Shown here: piece after piece, positions 17,463 through 26,711 of the stretch
Layout of the letters: each line of letters begins with the position of its first letter
Position numbering within the stretch: the stretch's first letter is position 1
Origin: Pseudomonas sp. UMAB-08
Lineage (GTDB): Bacteria > Pseudomonadota > Gammaproteobacteria > Pseudomonadales > Pseudomonadaceae
Assembly: GCF_900095225.1 (NCBI RefSeq)
Contig: NZ_LT607433.1
Span: 19,467 to 83,466 of the forward strand
Direction of reading: 5' to 3'
Length of the DNA stretch: 64,000 nucleotides
Translations under genes and position numbers: made by a program
Notes under the pieces: generated by a model
The model's input: the letters and a program-made list of their open reading frames with translations, nothing else
Told to the model about the DNA's origin: nothing
Database searches by the model: none

Positions 17463-18728
17463 CTACTGCAACAACCCGCTCGCCAACACCGTGGATGGCC
17501 CACCGATCACGCTTTCACTGAGCTGGATGAATTCTTTGGTGCTCACGGTATCGAGGCGCATCAAGCCCTGGCTGACGTTATCCAGCGACTTTTCGTTGCG
17601 GGTCTGCTGGCGAATTTCGCGGTCCAGTTCCTGCAATAGCAGCACAGCCCGAGCGACGGTCGCCGCGTTGATGCGCTCGCCGCGCAGGGTCGTCACCTTA
17701 CGGCTGACCTTGGTCAGATTCGTTTGTACGGTTTGATAACGATCCTCACTCATGCCCCCGGCACGGCGCATCAGCTCGATGGCGTAATACTCGGCCAAGC
17801 CATCGCCGATCCATTCGCTGCGCTGGTTGTCATTGATCCGGCTGAACACATGAACCAATTCGCGCACCAACGGGCTGGTCCCGCTTTCGCTGACCACCGG
17901 CCGGGTGCTGTTGAGGTAAATGGAGTTATTGCCCGCCGTCGCCCCGCGCCACATCGGGTCAGCAGCCCCCACCACCACCAGCTTGGGCGGATTACGCGGA
18001 AACACCGCTTGCAGTTGCGGCCACACGAACGTCAGCATCGTCAACACGTCCATTCGCCTCATGCCCTGGCCCTGCGGGGCGGTCACCGTGACATCGGTTT
18101 CGCCCAAACGGGTACGGCGGCTGCCCAAGGTACCGGCCAACATCCAACCTGTGGGGCGATCAAACAAGCGCGAAACGTTGTCGATCCGAAAGCGGTTTTT
18201 GCCAATGCGTGGCCAAGCGGTTTCGACACTGATCCAGCCGCTGGGCAGTTCGAATTCAAGGCGTGAGACCAGTTGGGTGCCGTCCTGCTGATCCAGTCGG
18301 GCCGGAGGTACCAGGTCCTCGCCGCGCATCAACGCCCAGTTCGGGGTCATCCGTGTGTCGAAACTCACGACCTTGCTCGAGACCGGACTTACAGGCGCGT
18401 GTGCATGGCTGATGCGCACGCGATAGGTCAGGCTTGCCTTGCCGCTGGTCGGTCTCCAAACCCCGCGTTGGCTGCCTGCCGGTTGCCCGGTATTGATCCG
18501 CCACTCGCCGTCAGCCTTGAAAGCACTGTAGTCACCCTTGTTACCCAGATCAAAATCAAGACTGCGCACCGCCTCGCCCTTCGACAGGGTCAGGCGCACT
18601 TCAGCCTGATCGCTCTGGGGCAGTAGTTTGACGTAGTAATCCAGATCAACATTCTTCGCCGCCAGCAACGGCGTGCTCACCAGCAAGGACAGCAACAACA
18701 GCAAGGACAACGGCAGTGGGTAACGCAC
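17463..18728 (-). CDS. Secreted M61-like protein with degenerate zinc site
   Basis: A 421-residue protein with a signal peptide (PLPLSLLLLLSLLVSTPLLAA, about residues 4-24), an N-terminal beta-rich domain and an M61 glycyl-aminopeptidase-like C-terminal part. At the position of HExxH the sequence reads R289-E-L-V-H293, and the third-ligand motif WxxEG reads W306-I-G-D309-G. Two of three expected zinc ligands are therefore altered, and catalysis is doubtful. GTG at 18728 is used as start because AAGGAG precedes it and the signal peptide follows. Predicted periplasmic; it may bind rather than cleave. Confidence 0.72.
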   Translation of the reverse strand: MRYPLPLSLLLLLSLLVSTPLLAAKNVDLDYYVKLLPQSDQAEVRLTLSKGEAVRSLDFDLGNKGDYSAFKADGEWRINTGQPAGSQRGVWRPTSGKASLTYRVRISHAHAPVSPVSSKVVSFDTRMTPNWALMRGEDLVPPARLDQQDGTQLVSRLEFELPSGWISVETAWPRIGKNRFRIDNVSRLFDRPTGWMLAGTLGSRRTRLGETDVTVTAPQGQGMRRMDVLTMLTFVWPQLQAVFPRNPPKLVVVGAADPMWRGATAGNNSIYLNSTRPVVSESGTSPLVRELVHVFSRINDNQRSEWIGDGLAEYYAIELMRRAGGMSEDRYQTVQTNLTKVSRKVTTLRGERINAATVARAVLLLQELDREIRQQTRNEKSLDNVSQGLMRLDTVSTKEFIQLSESVIGGPSTVLASGLLQ

Positions 18729-18760
18729 AGGCTTACGACTCCTTGTTGAACATGACGACG

Positions 18761-19210
18761 TCAGCCTGCACGGAAAATCAGGTGCTCTTCCCAATCGTCT
18801 TCGGACACGCTGTTCTCGCTGAGCATGCGCCCGGACTGAGAGATACGCTCATGGTGGACCGCGTCGCGATCACCGCACACCAAGTGGTGCCAGAGCGGCA
18901 GATCCTTGCCTTCGCTGACCAGGCGGTAGCCGCAGGTCGGTGGTAGCCACTTGAATTCATCAGCCTGGCCGGGCGTCAATTGAATGCAGTCCGGCACTGA
19001 CGCACGACGGTTGCTGTAATCGGTGCATTGGCAGGTTTTCAGGTCCAGCAACTTGCAGGCGATGCGCGTGTAATAGACGCTGTTGTCCTCTTCATCTTCG
19101 AGTTTTTGCAGACAGCACAGACCGCAGCCATCACACAGCGACTCCCACTCGTCTTGATCGAGTTGTTCGAGGGTTTTGCGTATCCAGAAAGGTTCGACTT
19201 TAGCGGCCAT
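18761..19210 (-). CDS. ycgN: YcgN-family cysteine-cluster protein (UPF0260)
   Basis: A 149-residue protein starting MAAKVEPFWIRKTLEQLD. It has CDGCGLCC at about residues 27-34, then ACKLLDLKTCQC and DC further on, the CxxCxxCC metal-binding pattern of putative Fe-S or zinc chelating proteins. The function of the family is not settled. The ATG at 19210 matches the family N-terminus; an in-frame TTG 12 bp upstream is less likely. It lies 32 bp before the M61-like gene, so the two may be co-transcribed. Confidence 0.88.
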   Translation of the reverse strand: MAAKVEPFWIRKTLEQLDQDEWESLCDGCGLCCLQKLEDEEDNSVYYTRIACKLLDLKTCQCTDYSNRRASVPDCIQLTPGQADEFKWLPPTCGYRLVSEGKDLPLWHHLVCGDRDAVHHERISQSGRMLSENSVSEDDWEEHLIFRAG

Positions 19211-19449
19211 GGGTTTGGGCAATCAGCATCAAAGAATGAAAGGCCGCCAGTCTAGTGGCACGAGAGGCGCGGGCCAAGCGCTGGCGACTGTCGGTAAGGC
19301 CGGACTTGTCAGATGTCGGCCAGCAAAGTAATTTTATCAACCTGATTTCGACGATGCCTGCCGTCCACGGCCCATCTCGCCATGCCCGACAAGGCCTGAT
19401 GAGCGCCTTGCCGAGTTGTCTGTTTCTTTGTCATTTAGCCAGGAAATTC

Positions 19450-20043
19450 ATGAGCATTAATCCCCGCATCGCCGATTACCCGATCGACCCACAATTTACT
19501 GACCGTTGGTCGCCCCGCGCCTTTACCGGCGAGGCCATTCCCGAGGAAACCCTGCTGAGCTTTTTTGAAGCCGCACGCTGGGCGCCGTCGGCCTATAACT
19601 CGCAGCCTTGGCGCTTCCTGTACGCTCGCCGCGACACGCCAAACTGGGAACGCTTCCTCGGCCTGCTCAATGAATTCAACCGTGGCTGGGCACAGCACGC
19701 ATCGGCACTGGTGATCGTGATCTCGAAAACCACCTTTACCGCGCCCGGCGCCACGGAAGAAACCCCGGCCCTGTGGCACACCTTCGACACCGGTTCAGCC
19801 TGGGGCCACCTCGCCCTGCAAGCCAGCCTGAGCGGCTGGCACACGCATGGCATGGCCGGCTTCGATCAGGAACTGACCCGCAAAGAATTGAAGATCCCTG
19901 AGGGCTATGCCCTGCACGCGGCGATTGCTATTGGCAAACTCGGCGACAAATCGACCCTGGCGGAATACCTGCAAGCCCGGGAAACACCAAGCCCGCGCCG
20001 TCCGCTGTCGGAGCTGGCAGCCGAAGGCGATTTCAGCCTGTAA
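19450..20043 (+). CDS. Nitroreductase-family FMN oxidoreductase
   Basis: A 197-residue protein of the nitroreductase fold. FMN-contact segments are visible as DRWSPRAFTGE (about 18-28), RWAPSAYNSQPWRF (about 45-58) and the late G-rich AAIAIGKLGDKS. Such enzymes reduce nitro compounds, quinones or flavins with NAD(P)H; the physiological substrate is unknown. The start at 19450 (MSINPRIADYPIDPQF) has AGGA upstream; the frame is open earlier but without family similarity. Monocistronic, followed by a 14-bp hairpin. Confidence 0.87.
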   Translation: MSINPRIADYPIDPQFTDRWSPRAFTGEAIPEETLLSFFEAARWAPSAYNSQPWRFLYARRDTPNWERFLGLLNEFNRGWAQHASALVIVISKTTFTAPGATEETPALWHTFDTGSAWGHLALQASLSGWHTHGMAGFDQELTRKELKIPEGYALHAAIAIGKLGDKSTLAEYLQARETPSPRRPLSELAAEGDFSL

Positions 20044-20075
20044 GCCGATTGCCGATTGCCGATACTTGTGCAGGC

Positions 20076-20107
20076 TGTGTGAGAGCGAATACATTCGCTC
20101 TCACACA
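20076..20107. terminator. Perfect 14-bp hairpin between convergent genes (REP-like)
   Basis: Stem TGTGTGAGAGCGAA / TTCGCTCTCACACA with loop TACA. It lies between the nitroreductase and the oppositely oriented dehydrogenase, so it may terminate both. Its sequence also matches the GAGCGAATxCATTCGCTC repeat style of fluorescent pseudomonads. Confidence 0.65.
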
Positions 20108-20120
20108 ATTGCGCAGCGCC

Positions 20121-21053
20121 CTAGTAACCTCTGGAAAAGTCCACTTCTCCGCGCAACGCCTCTCCCGCCTGAAACGCCCGCACGTTATCGACAAACAGCC
20201 GGACCATCGCCGCAGGCGAAGTAGGCGCCGAGCTGTGTCCGGTCAGCAGTAAGCCCCAGGCCGTCCAGAATGGATGGCGTTGCGGCAATGGCTCCTGACG
20301 GCAGACATCGATCACCGCGCCCGCCAAATGCCCTTCCTTCAACGCTTCGACCAGATCCGCATCGACCACCGCCACACCACGCCCGACGTTGATGAACACG
20401 CCTGTGGGCTTGAATTTGGCGAACAGTTTCACATCGAACAGGTCGTGGGTTTCCGGTGTGTTCGGCAGCAGGTTGATAACGTAATCCACTTCGCCGACCA
20501 GACGATCCAGATCCGTCAGAGCGCCGACTTCAACGAACGGTGCCTGGGTACGCGGCGCAGAAGCAATGCCATACAACTCAACCCCGAACGGCAGCAGGAA
20601 CTGCGCCACGCTCTGGCCGATATCGCCAGCGCCGACGATCAACGCCTTGCGCCCGGCCAGACTCTGGCCCAATCGGTTATCCCATTTGCGCTCGACCTGG
20701 CTAACGAGCCGCGCCAGCACTTCACGCTCATGGCCCAGCATGTAAGTCAGCACAAACTCGGCCATGACCTGACCGAAGATGCCCACGGCACGGGTCAACC
20801 GGTATTCCCGCGGCAGACCTTCAGCCAGTAACGGAGTAATCCCGGCCCATGTCGATTGCAGCCACTGCGGGGTATGCCCCTGGCGCAAGAGGGTGGCCAG
20901 CAGGTCCGGCTGACCCAGCCAGACCGGGCAGTCTGCGGCCATTCGAGACAGCTCTGCCGAATCGCCGGTACTCATGACTTCCAGGTCGGGTGCAATCTGG
21001 CCCAGCAATTGGGTGTAAAGGGGGTAATCGTGTTCAGCAATCAGAACGCGCAT
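20121..21053 (-). CDS. D-2-hydroxyacid dehydrogenase (GhrA-like)
   Basis: A 310-residue NAD(P)-dependent 2-hydroxyacid dehydrogenase. It has the Rossmann motif GAGDIGQSVAQFLLPFG (about 138-154), the INVGRGVAVVD segment, AVIDVCRQEPLP with the catalytic acid, and a C-terminal His in TGHSSAPTSP. Members reduce glyoxylate, hydroxypyruvate or similar 2-oxoacids. It lies in the same cluster as ycgL and rnd. The exact substrate is not predictable. Confidence 0.88.
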   Translation of the reverse strand: MRVLIAEHDYPLYTQLLGQIAPDLEVMSTGDSAELSRMAADCPVWLGQPDLLATLLRQGHTPQWLQSTWAGITPLLAEGLPREYRLTRAVGIFGQVMAEFVLTYMLGHEREVLARLVSQVERKWDNRLGQSLAGRKALIVGAGDIGQSVAQFLLPFGVELYGIASAPRTQAPFVEVGALTDLDRLVGEVDYVINLLPNTPETHDLFDVKLFAKFKPTGVFINVGRGVAVVDADLVEALKEGHLAGAVIDVCRQEPLPQRHPFWTAWGLLLTGHSSAPTSPAAMVRLFVDNVRAFQAGEALRGEVDFSRGY

Positions 21054-21166
21054 GGCTCAAAACCTTTAAAAACAGAACATGCGTCTGTCGACGGGGGGCA
21101 GCCCCCATCAATATCAGTCGCACTCAAGAAGCAGTCCACTGCGCCAACGTGTCGAACGAGAGCTCT

Positions 21167-21460
21167 TTACAGAGGATCGTTACGGCGCAGCAGCTCTTCG
21201 GGAAGATGCTCGATGTACTCGTCTTCTGCTGGTGGCATTTGCAGGTGATAGCCCTGCTTGTCGAGATTCTCAAGCACTTGATTGATGTCCTCGCGGGACA
21301 ACTTGCGCTCGGGGCTAAGCACCAGATCGAACGTATGGGTCGGTGGCCCGAAAGCGATCAGCAAGTCTGCCGGCACCTTTTTGAGTGCATCACTTTTGAG
21401 CACATACAGGTACATCTCGTTTTTACGCGGGCTTCTATAAATGGAGCAAATACGTTTCAA
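21167..21460 (-). CDS. ycgL: YcgL-domain protein
   Basis: A 97-residue protein, MKRICSIYRSPRKNEMYLYV, the normal length and sequence style of the YcgL/UPF0745 family. Function unknown. It starts with TTG, and that codon overlaps the rnd stop codon (TTGA), with GGAG seven bases upstream, so it is translationally coupled to rnd. The rnd-ycgL pairing is conserved in pseudomonads, which hints at RNA metabolism. Confidence 0.9.
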   Translation of the reverse strand: MKRICSIYRSPRKNEMYLYVLKSDALKKVPADLLIAFGPPTHTFDLVLSPERKLSREDINQVLENLDKQGYHLQMPPAEDEYIEHLPEELLRRNDPL

Positions 21461-22590
21461 GGCTGTTCTCCAGCAGAGGCAAGGCTGTCGAGCAGCGCTT
21501 GGCCCATCAGCTCGCGGCGCCAGCCACGCAGCGAATCAGGCAATTGATAGGGACCGTTGGGATAGCCGCTTTTCAGCAACGCTTCCAGGGTCTTTTTGCG
21601 CAGCATCAGTTCAGGGGCCATGTTCAGCCGTTCTGCTTGTTGCTGGCCGATAACACGTAACGTTTTCAGGACCGCTGCTGCTTCGATAGGCAATGGCTCG
21701 GGCAACGCTTGTGGCCACTGCTCCGGAGGCAGGCTGGCGGACTTCTTGATCAGATCGATCAGAAACTCACCGTCCTGCCGCACGGTTTTGGGATGAATAT
21801 CTTCAATTTTTGCCAACGCGGAAAGGTTGTCCGGCTGGGTCTTGGCCAAGGGCCACAGTGAGTGCTCGCGAATAACCCGATTACGCGGCAAGTTGCGGGC
21901 CCGCGCCTCACGCTCGCGCCAGGCACACAACTCGCGCAGCACCGCCAGCTGCGAGCGGGACAACTTCCACGCCAGCTTGGCTTCACGGTAAAGCTCGTCA
22001 GGATCGGTTTCGCGGCGCAGATTGGCGACCAATTCCGCACCGTCATCAAGCAGCCAGGCATGTTTCTCTTCGGACAGCTTGGGCTGCAGGATGCTGTAGA
22101 CCTCAGCCAGATGCACTGCATCTTCCGCGGCGTAGCTGATCTGAGTCTCGGACAATGGACGTTGCAACCAGTCGGAACGGGTTTCGCCCTTGGGCAAGTC
22201 GATCCCCAGCACTTCCTGAACCAGACGTGAATAGCCCATGGAAAACCCGAGATTCAAGTACGCGGCAGCCAACTGCGTGTCGAACAACGGCGCAGGCAGA
22301 CTGCCGGTCAGACGCAGGAGTACTTCCAGGTCTTCACTGCAGGCGTGGACCACTTTTATCACGGCGGGGTTTTCGAGCAGCGCGCACATTGGCCGCCAGT
22401 CGTTGATCAGCAACGGATCGATCAGGTAGGCGCGAGCACCATCACCGATCTGCAACAGCGCGGCAATCGGGTAAAACGTGTCGACCCGCATGAATTCGGT
22501 GTCGAGGGCGACAAAGGGCAATGACTGCCATTCGAGGCAATGTTGGGCGAGGCTGGCGTCGTCGCGAATCCAGTGAATATCAATGGCCAC
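21457..22590 (-). CDS. rnd: Ribonuclease D
   Basis: A 377-residue 3'-5' exoribonuclease that trims tRNA precursors. DEDD motifs are present: Exo I FVALDTEFMRVDTFYP (about 24-39), Exo II VVHACSEDLEVL and Exo III ISYAAEDAVHL. They are followed by an HRDC domain (about 205-290). The GTG at 22590 is chosen because AGGGAGA precedes it and the product then begins VAIDIHWIRDD, matching RNase D. Coupled to ycgL downstream. Confidence 0.94.
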   Translation of the reverse strand: MAIDIHWIRDDASLAQHCLEWQSLPFVALDTEFMRVDTFYPIAALLQIGDGARAYLIDPLLINDWRPMCALLENPAVIKVVHACSEDLEVLLRLTGSLPAPLFDTQLAAAYLNLGFSMGYSRLVQEVLGIDLPKGETRSDWLQRPLSETQISYAAEDAVHLAEVYSILQPKLSEEKHAWLLDDGAELVANLRRETDPDELYREAKLAWKLSRSQLAVLRELCAWREREARARNLPRNRVIREHSLWPLAKTQPDNLSALAKIEDIHPKTVRQDGEFLIDLIKKSASLPPEQWPQALPEPLPIEAAAVLKTLRVIGQQQAERLNMAPELMLRKKTLEALLKSGYPNGPYQLPDSLRGWRRELMGQALLDSLASAGEQP

Positions 22591-22693
22591 ACGGCTCTCC
22601 CTTGAAGAATGGCGCGCAGTATATATCGCCCTCACCGATTACCGCGCATCTGCACTGCAAGTCTTGAACAACTTCCTGCGATACAGCGAGGAA

Positions 22694-22714
22694 AGCCCGA
22701 CCGATGATCGGGCT
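22694..22714 (-). terminator. Hairpin after the methyltransferase gene
   Basis: Stem AGCCCGA / TCGGGCT with a 7-nt loop. On the minus strand it is followed by TTCC. A short but plausible intrinsic terminator just past the stop codon at 22720. Confidence 0.5.
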
Positions 22715-22719
22715 AAAAC

Positions 22720-23412
22720 TTATGACTTACGCAACACATAAACCCGCCACATCGCATAGCCGGGCAGAACATCATGATGGCCGAGGATCTGGAAACCTGC
22801 CTGTTCGAACTCAGCTTCTATAGCGCCCCTGCTTACGACAAAGCGATTCATCCTCGAGACTGTCGGCTCAGTACTCGCACGGCCACGCTCTAAACGCTTG
22901 CGCCGCCAGGCCTTGATGTTGCCATCCACCCACAAGGACACAATAACGGTGTCACGGGTCACCCTATGGAATTCACGCAGGATTGCCGAGCGTTGCTCAC
23001 TGTCAGCGACATGATGAAACAGGCGCATGCAGAAAATGCAGTCCACCGCATTGGCTGACAGGTCGATAGAAAGCGGCGATGTTTGAAAGGTCTTGATCCG
23101 TTTAAGCTTTTCAGCTGGAAAGCTGGCCTCGGCGATGGCAAGCATCTCCAAGGAGTTGTCCGCTGCCAGGACCACCCGATTGGTATGTTCGGTCAGTACC
23201 GGCCAGAAACGGCCTGCATCACTGGGCAGGGCCAGAACCAACCCAGGGTCGCCAGCCACCTTCAAGGCGTGCCGGGCCAATTGCTCATCACGCCAATGGG
23301 CCAGTCGTCCTGAAAACCCAAGAGGGTGTTTTTCCAGAGAGTGCCGAGCGAGCTCATGCTCGCGCCGCCTGGAAAATTCACGATCAATGGGTGAGGGTGG
23401 TTGCGCAGACAT
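22720..23412 (-). CDS. Class I SAM-dependent methyltransferase
   Basis: A 230-residue protein with a methyltransferase-11-like fold. LVLALPSDAGRFWPVL stands at the usual glycine-rich motif I, VVLAADNSLEMLAIAEASF gives the acidic ribose contact, and VDCIFCMRLFHHV is the motif IV region. Motif I lacks the usual GxGxG, so the SAM site is divergent. Substrate unknown. It lies 74 bp downstream of eptA, and co-transcription is possible. Confidence 0.78.
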   Translation of the reverse strand: MSAQPPSPIDREFSRRREHELARHSLEKHPLGFSGRLAHWRDEQLARHALKVAGDPGLVLALPSDAGRFWPVLTEHTNRVVLAADNSLEMLAIAEASFPAEKLKRIKTFQTSPLSIDLSANAVDCIFCMRLFHHVADSEQRSAILREFHRVTRDTVIVSLWVDGNIKAWRRKRLERGRASTEPTVSRMNRFVVSRGAIEAEFEQAGFQILGHHDVLPGYAMWRVYVLRKS

Positions 23413-23486
23413 GGCCAGCAGACTCTTTTTAAATGATCAGCAGATAAACGGCCAAAAAGCCAAAAACAAAGGTATCCATCACGACG

Positions 23487-25136
23487 CTATTGACTGGCCA
23501 ACACACCGTCTGTCATCACGCCACGACAGCCCGCGAACATATCAAGGCCGGGGTCGTAGACGGTGCTGTTGACCTGCAACAAGCCGAGCATGGAGTGAAA
23601 CAGGTTGTCTTGACTCAAGGGCACATTTCGCTGTTGCAGCAAACAGTTCGCATTGAGCGAAAACGCGCGCTGATAAGCCTCAGAAAACCAGGCCACCATC
23701 GGCACATGTTTCTGTTGGTCCGGCGCCAGCAGATAGGGCGTGCCGTGCAGGTACAAGTTGTACTCACCCAATGACTCGCCGTGATCGGACATGTACAGCA
23801 TGGCGGTATCCACCTTGCCCTGATTGCTGCGCAGGATATCGATCAAGCTGGCCAGGACATGGTCGGTGTACAACAAGGTATTGTCGTAACCGTTAACGAT
23901 GCTTTCACGGCTGCAATTATTCAGGGCGTTGCTTTCGCATACCGGGGTGAATTTTTCAAACGCCTTGGGGTAGCGTTTGAAATACTCGGGACCGTGACTG
24001 CCCATTTGATGAAGCACCAGGACCGTGTCCTGATCCAGGTTATCGATAAACTGTTGCAGGCCCTGCAGAAGGATTTCGTCGCGGCATTCGTTATTGGCAC
24101 ACAGCACGGGGTCTTTGAGCTTGCTCACGTCCTGGACGGTGACTCGATCACAGGTACCTTTGCAGCCTGACTGGTTGTCGCGCCAGACGACGTTCAGCCC
24201 GGCATGCTTGAGCACATCAAGCATGCCCTCTTGATTCTTGGCCTTGCTGGCGTTGTAGTCCTTGCGCTCCATGTTGGAAAACATGCAGGGCACCGACACG
24301 GCTGTCTCGGTACCGCAAGAATGTACGTCGCTGAAGGCAATCACACCCTTCTCTTTCTGAAGCTGCGGTGTTGTATCGCGGTCGTAGCCAAGGATCCCGA
24401 AATTCTCGGCTCGCGCACTCTCCCCCACCACCAGAACTGTCAATGATTTACGGGTGTGCAGGTCCCAGCCGGTTGATCGTTTGGCATCTTCGCCGATTTT
24501 CACGAACGGGCGTTGCGCCGAAACGACCTGCTCACGCAAGTACCCCACCGAGGCACCGATATAATTGCTCGGCACTACCATCAAACGCAGTTCGTGGTGA
24601 TTGCGAAACAAGGACGACAAGCCCTGATAGTTCGCCATCGCGACCACGCCAATCAGCCCGGCGCAGGCCACCGTGACCACGGCTTTACTGATCAGTTCAT
24701 GGTGCCAGCGACGGTAGTTGATCGTGGTTTTCCAGAGGATCAAAGACGGCACGACACCCAACAAAACGATATACACAGCCATCTTCACCGAGAGCAAGTC
24801 ACGCACTTCAGTGGCATTGGTTTCGGCAAAGTTTCGCAGCATTCCGGTGTCGATCATGACGCCGTACTGACTCATGAAATAAGCCACGCTGGAACTGACC
24901 AAAAACAAGAATATCAAGACGGGCTTCAATACACGTTTGAACGCCAAAAACGTCAATACGATATTAAAAATGCAGAACACCATGACGCCAAAGGCAACGC
25001 GCATGGCGATGCCTTTCCAGTCGGCGTCCGTGATTGCAAAAAGGTGCTGCCACAGGGTTACGTTGAACCCGAACAGCAAAAAACAGCTGGCAAGCAGGGT
25101 GACAAGTTCAGGGCGTACAGCTTTGACGTTCAGCAT
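23487..25136 (-). CDS. eptA: Lipid A phosphoethanolamine transferase
   Basis: A 549-residue inner-membrane enzyme. Five N-terminal membrane helices (about residues 10-180) precede a periplasmic sulfatase-fold domain. The motif VVGESARAENFGILGYDRDTTP carries the zinc-binding Glu, SCGTETAVSVPCMFS the nucleophilic Thr, and YMSDHGESLGE the metal-binding Asp/His. Cysteines in the soluble domain fit the conserved disulfides. It transfers phosphoethanolamine from phosphatidylethanolamine to lipid A phosphates and can lower polymyxin sensitivity. No two-component system lies beside it here. Confidence 0.93.
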   Translation of the reverse strand: MLNVKAVRPELVTLLASCFLLFGFNVTLWQHLFAITDADWKGIAMRVAFGVMVFCIFNIVLTFLAFKRVLKPVLIFLFLVSSSVAYFMSQYGVMIDTGMLRNFAETNATEVRDLLSVKMAVYIVLLGVVPSLILWKTTINYRRWHHELISKAVVTVACAGLIGVVAMANYQGLSSLFRNHHELRLMVVPSNYIGASVGYLREQVVSAQRPFVKIGEDAKRSTGWDLHTRKSLTVLVVGESARAENFGILGYDRDTTPQLQKEKGVIAFSDVHSCGTETAVSVPCMFSNMERKDYNASKAKNQEGMLDVLKHAGLNVVWRDNQSGCKGTCDRVTVQDVSKLKDPVLCANNECRDEILLQGLQQFIDNLDQDTVLVLHQMGSHGPEYFKRYPKAFEKFTPVCESNALNNCSRESIVNGYDNTLLYTDHVLASLIDILRSNQGKVDTAMLYMSDHGESLGEYNLYLHGTPYLLAPDQQKHVPMVAWFSEAYQRAFSLNANCLLQQRNVPLSQDNLFHSMLGLLQVNSTVYDPGLDMFAGCRGVMTDGVLASQ

Positions 25137-25262
25137 GAGGTCTGCTTAATAAAATTTAAAATACGTCGAAACAAACCCGGTCACTGGCCACCTCCGACTC
25201 AGTAAATTCTACTCAATCAAGCATCAATTTTTTGTGAAAAGGATGCGAACGAAGGGGTCCGG

Positions 25263-25294
25263 ATGGTTTCTTTTCCTGTAGGACAAGAAACCAT
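25263..25294 (-). terminator. Long hairpin between eptA and the glutamine-synthetase-like gene
   Basis: Stem ATGGTTTCTT / AAGAAACCAT, with an inner TCCT / AGGA pair after one mismatch. It lies downstream of the 25344 stop codon on the minus strand and can end that transcript. Confidence 0.6.
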
Positions 25295-25343
25295 GACAGG
25301 CCAGAGTCTTCGTTCAGCATGCCTACTGGCTACACTTGGCGGC

Positions 25344-26711
25344 CTAAGCCTGATGTAAATACCAGCGCCAATCCTGCTCGCCGACTTCACCCATGAACTG
25401 CCGATACTCGGCATGTTTGACGGCGAGATAGACCTGCAAAAACTCACTGCCAAATACATCCCGCGCCCAGCCAGAGGCTTCCAGCGCGCGTAAAGTCGTC
25501 AGCCAGTCTGTCGGCAATAATTGCGCGGCCTGCGCATAACCATTGCCTTCGACCGGTGCACCGGGGTCCAGTTGCTGGCGGATACCCACATGGATACCCG
25601 CCAGAATCGCGGCCGCCGCCAGGTAGGGATTGGCATCGGCGCCACAGATACGGTGCTCGATATGCCGTGTGTACGCTGGACCGCCCGGTACGCGCAGGCT
25701 GACCGTGCGATTGTCTACCCCCCAATTCGCCGCCAACGGTGCATAGCTGTTGGTCTGGAAACGACGATAAGAGTTGGCGTTCGGGCAGAACAGCAATAAC
25801 GAATCAAGCAGCGTCGTGAGCATCCCGCCCACGGCATGGCGCAACAGTGGCGTGCCGTCAGCAGCCTCGCTGGCGAACAGGTTGTTGCCCTGCTCGTCCG
25901 CGAGACTGACGTGCATGTGCATGCCGGTGCCCGCCAGATCATCGAACGGCTTGGCCATGAAACAGGCAATCATTCCGTGCTTGTGCGCGATGCCTTTGAC
26001 CAATCGCTTGTAACGGACCGCTTCGTCCATCGCCTGCAACGCATCGGCACGGTGCTCAAGGGTGATCTCTACTTGCCCCGGCGCATATTCGGAGATTGCC
26101 GTGCGCGCCGGAATCCCTTGCAACTTGCAGGCGCTGTAAAGATCGGCGAGAAATGGCTCGATCTGCTCCAGTTCGCGTAAGCCGTACACCTGAGTCGCCA
26201 CAGGCCGACCGCCATCTACATCGCGGTGCGGCTGCGGACGGCCATTGCTGTCACGCTGGCGATCAAGCAGATAAAACTCAAGCTCCGCCGCCATCACCGG
26301 GTAATACCCGTCAGCCCTGAGCCCATCAATAACCTTGACCAACAGGCGGCGCGGGTCCGCCACCGATGCCGGCATACCTTGCTCCGGGTGCATGCTGACC
26401 TGCACCGCCGCCGTGGGAATCTGCCGCCAGGGCATGCGCTGCAGGCTGCCGGACACTGGATAAGCGCGGCAATCGATATCGCCCACGTCCCAGACCAGCC
26501 CGGAGTTTTCAACGTCTTCACCGTTGATGGTCAGGCCAAGAATCGTGCTTGGCAGCGGCCGGCCGCTCTCATACACCGCGAGTAATTCATCACGGTGCAG
26601 CAACTTGCCGCGAGGTACGCCGTTGTTGTCGAGGATGAACAGTTCGAACATCTCGATATCGGGATTGAGCTCAAGAAAACTCTGGGCTTCTTGCAGGGGA
26701 GCAAAACTCAT
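25344..26711 (-). CDS. Glutamine-synthetase-family enzyme (gamma-glutamylpolyamine synthetase type)
   Basis: A 455-residue GS-fold ligase. Key segments are MAAELEFYLLDRQ (metal-binding Glu), GQVEITLEHRADAL, GTGMHMHVSL (ammonium/ATP site) and the late catalytic stretch ANWGVDNRTVSLRVPGG. It lacks the regulatory features of GlnA and resembles PuuA/SpuI-type enzymes. These make gamma-glutamylputrescine or related adducts from glutamate, ATP and an amine, the first step of the gamma-glutamyl polyamine route. No other polyamine genes flank it, so the amine substrate is inferred from the family only. Confidence 0.82.
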   Translation of the reverse strand: MSFAPLQEAQSFLELNPDIEMFELFILDNNGVPRGKLLHRDELLAVYESGRPLPSTILGLTINGEDVENSGLVWDVGDIDCRAYPVSGSLQRMPWRQIPTAAVQVSMHPEQGMPASVADPRRLLVKVIDGLRADGYYPVMAAELEFYLLDRQRDSNGRPQPHRDVDGGRPVATQVYGLRELEQIEPFLADLYSACKLQGIPARTAISEYAPGQVEITLEHRADALQAMDEAVRYKRLVKGIAHKHGMIACFMAKPFDDLAGTGMHMHVSLADEQGNNLFASEAADGTPLLRHAVGGMLTTLLDSLLLFCPNANSYRRFQTNSYAPLAANWGVDNRTVSLRVPGGPAYTRHIEHRICGADANPYLAAAAILAGIHVGIRQQLDPGAPVEGNGYAQAAQLLPTDWLTTLRALEASGWARDVFGSEFLQVYLAVKHAEYRQFMGEVGEQDWRWYLHQA

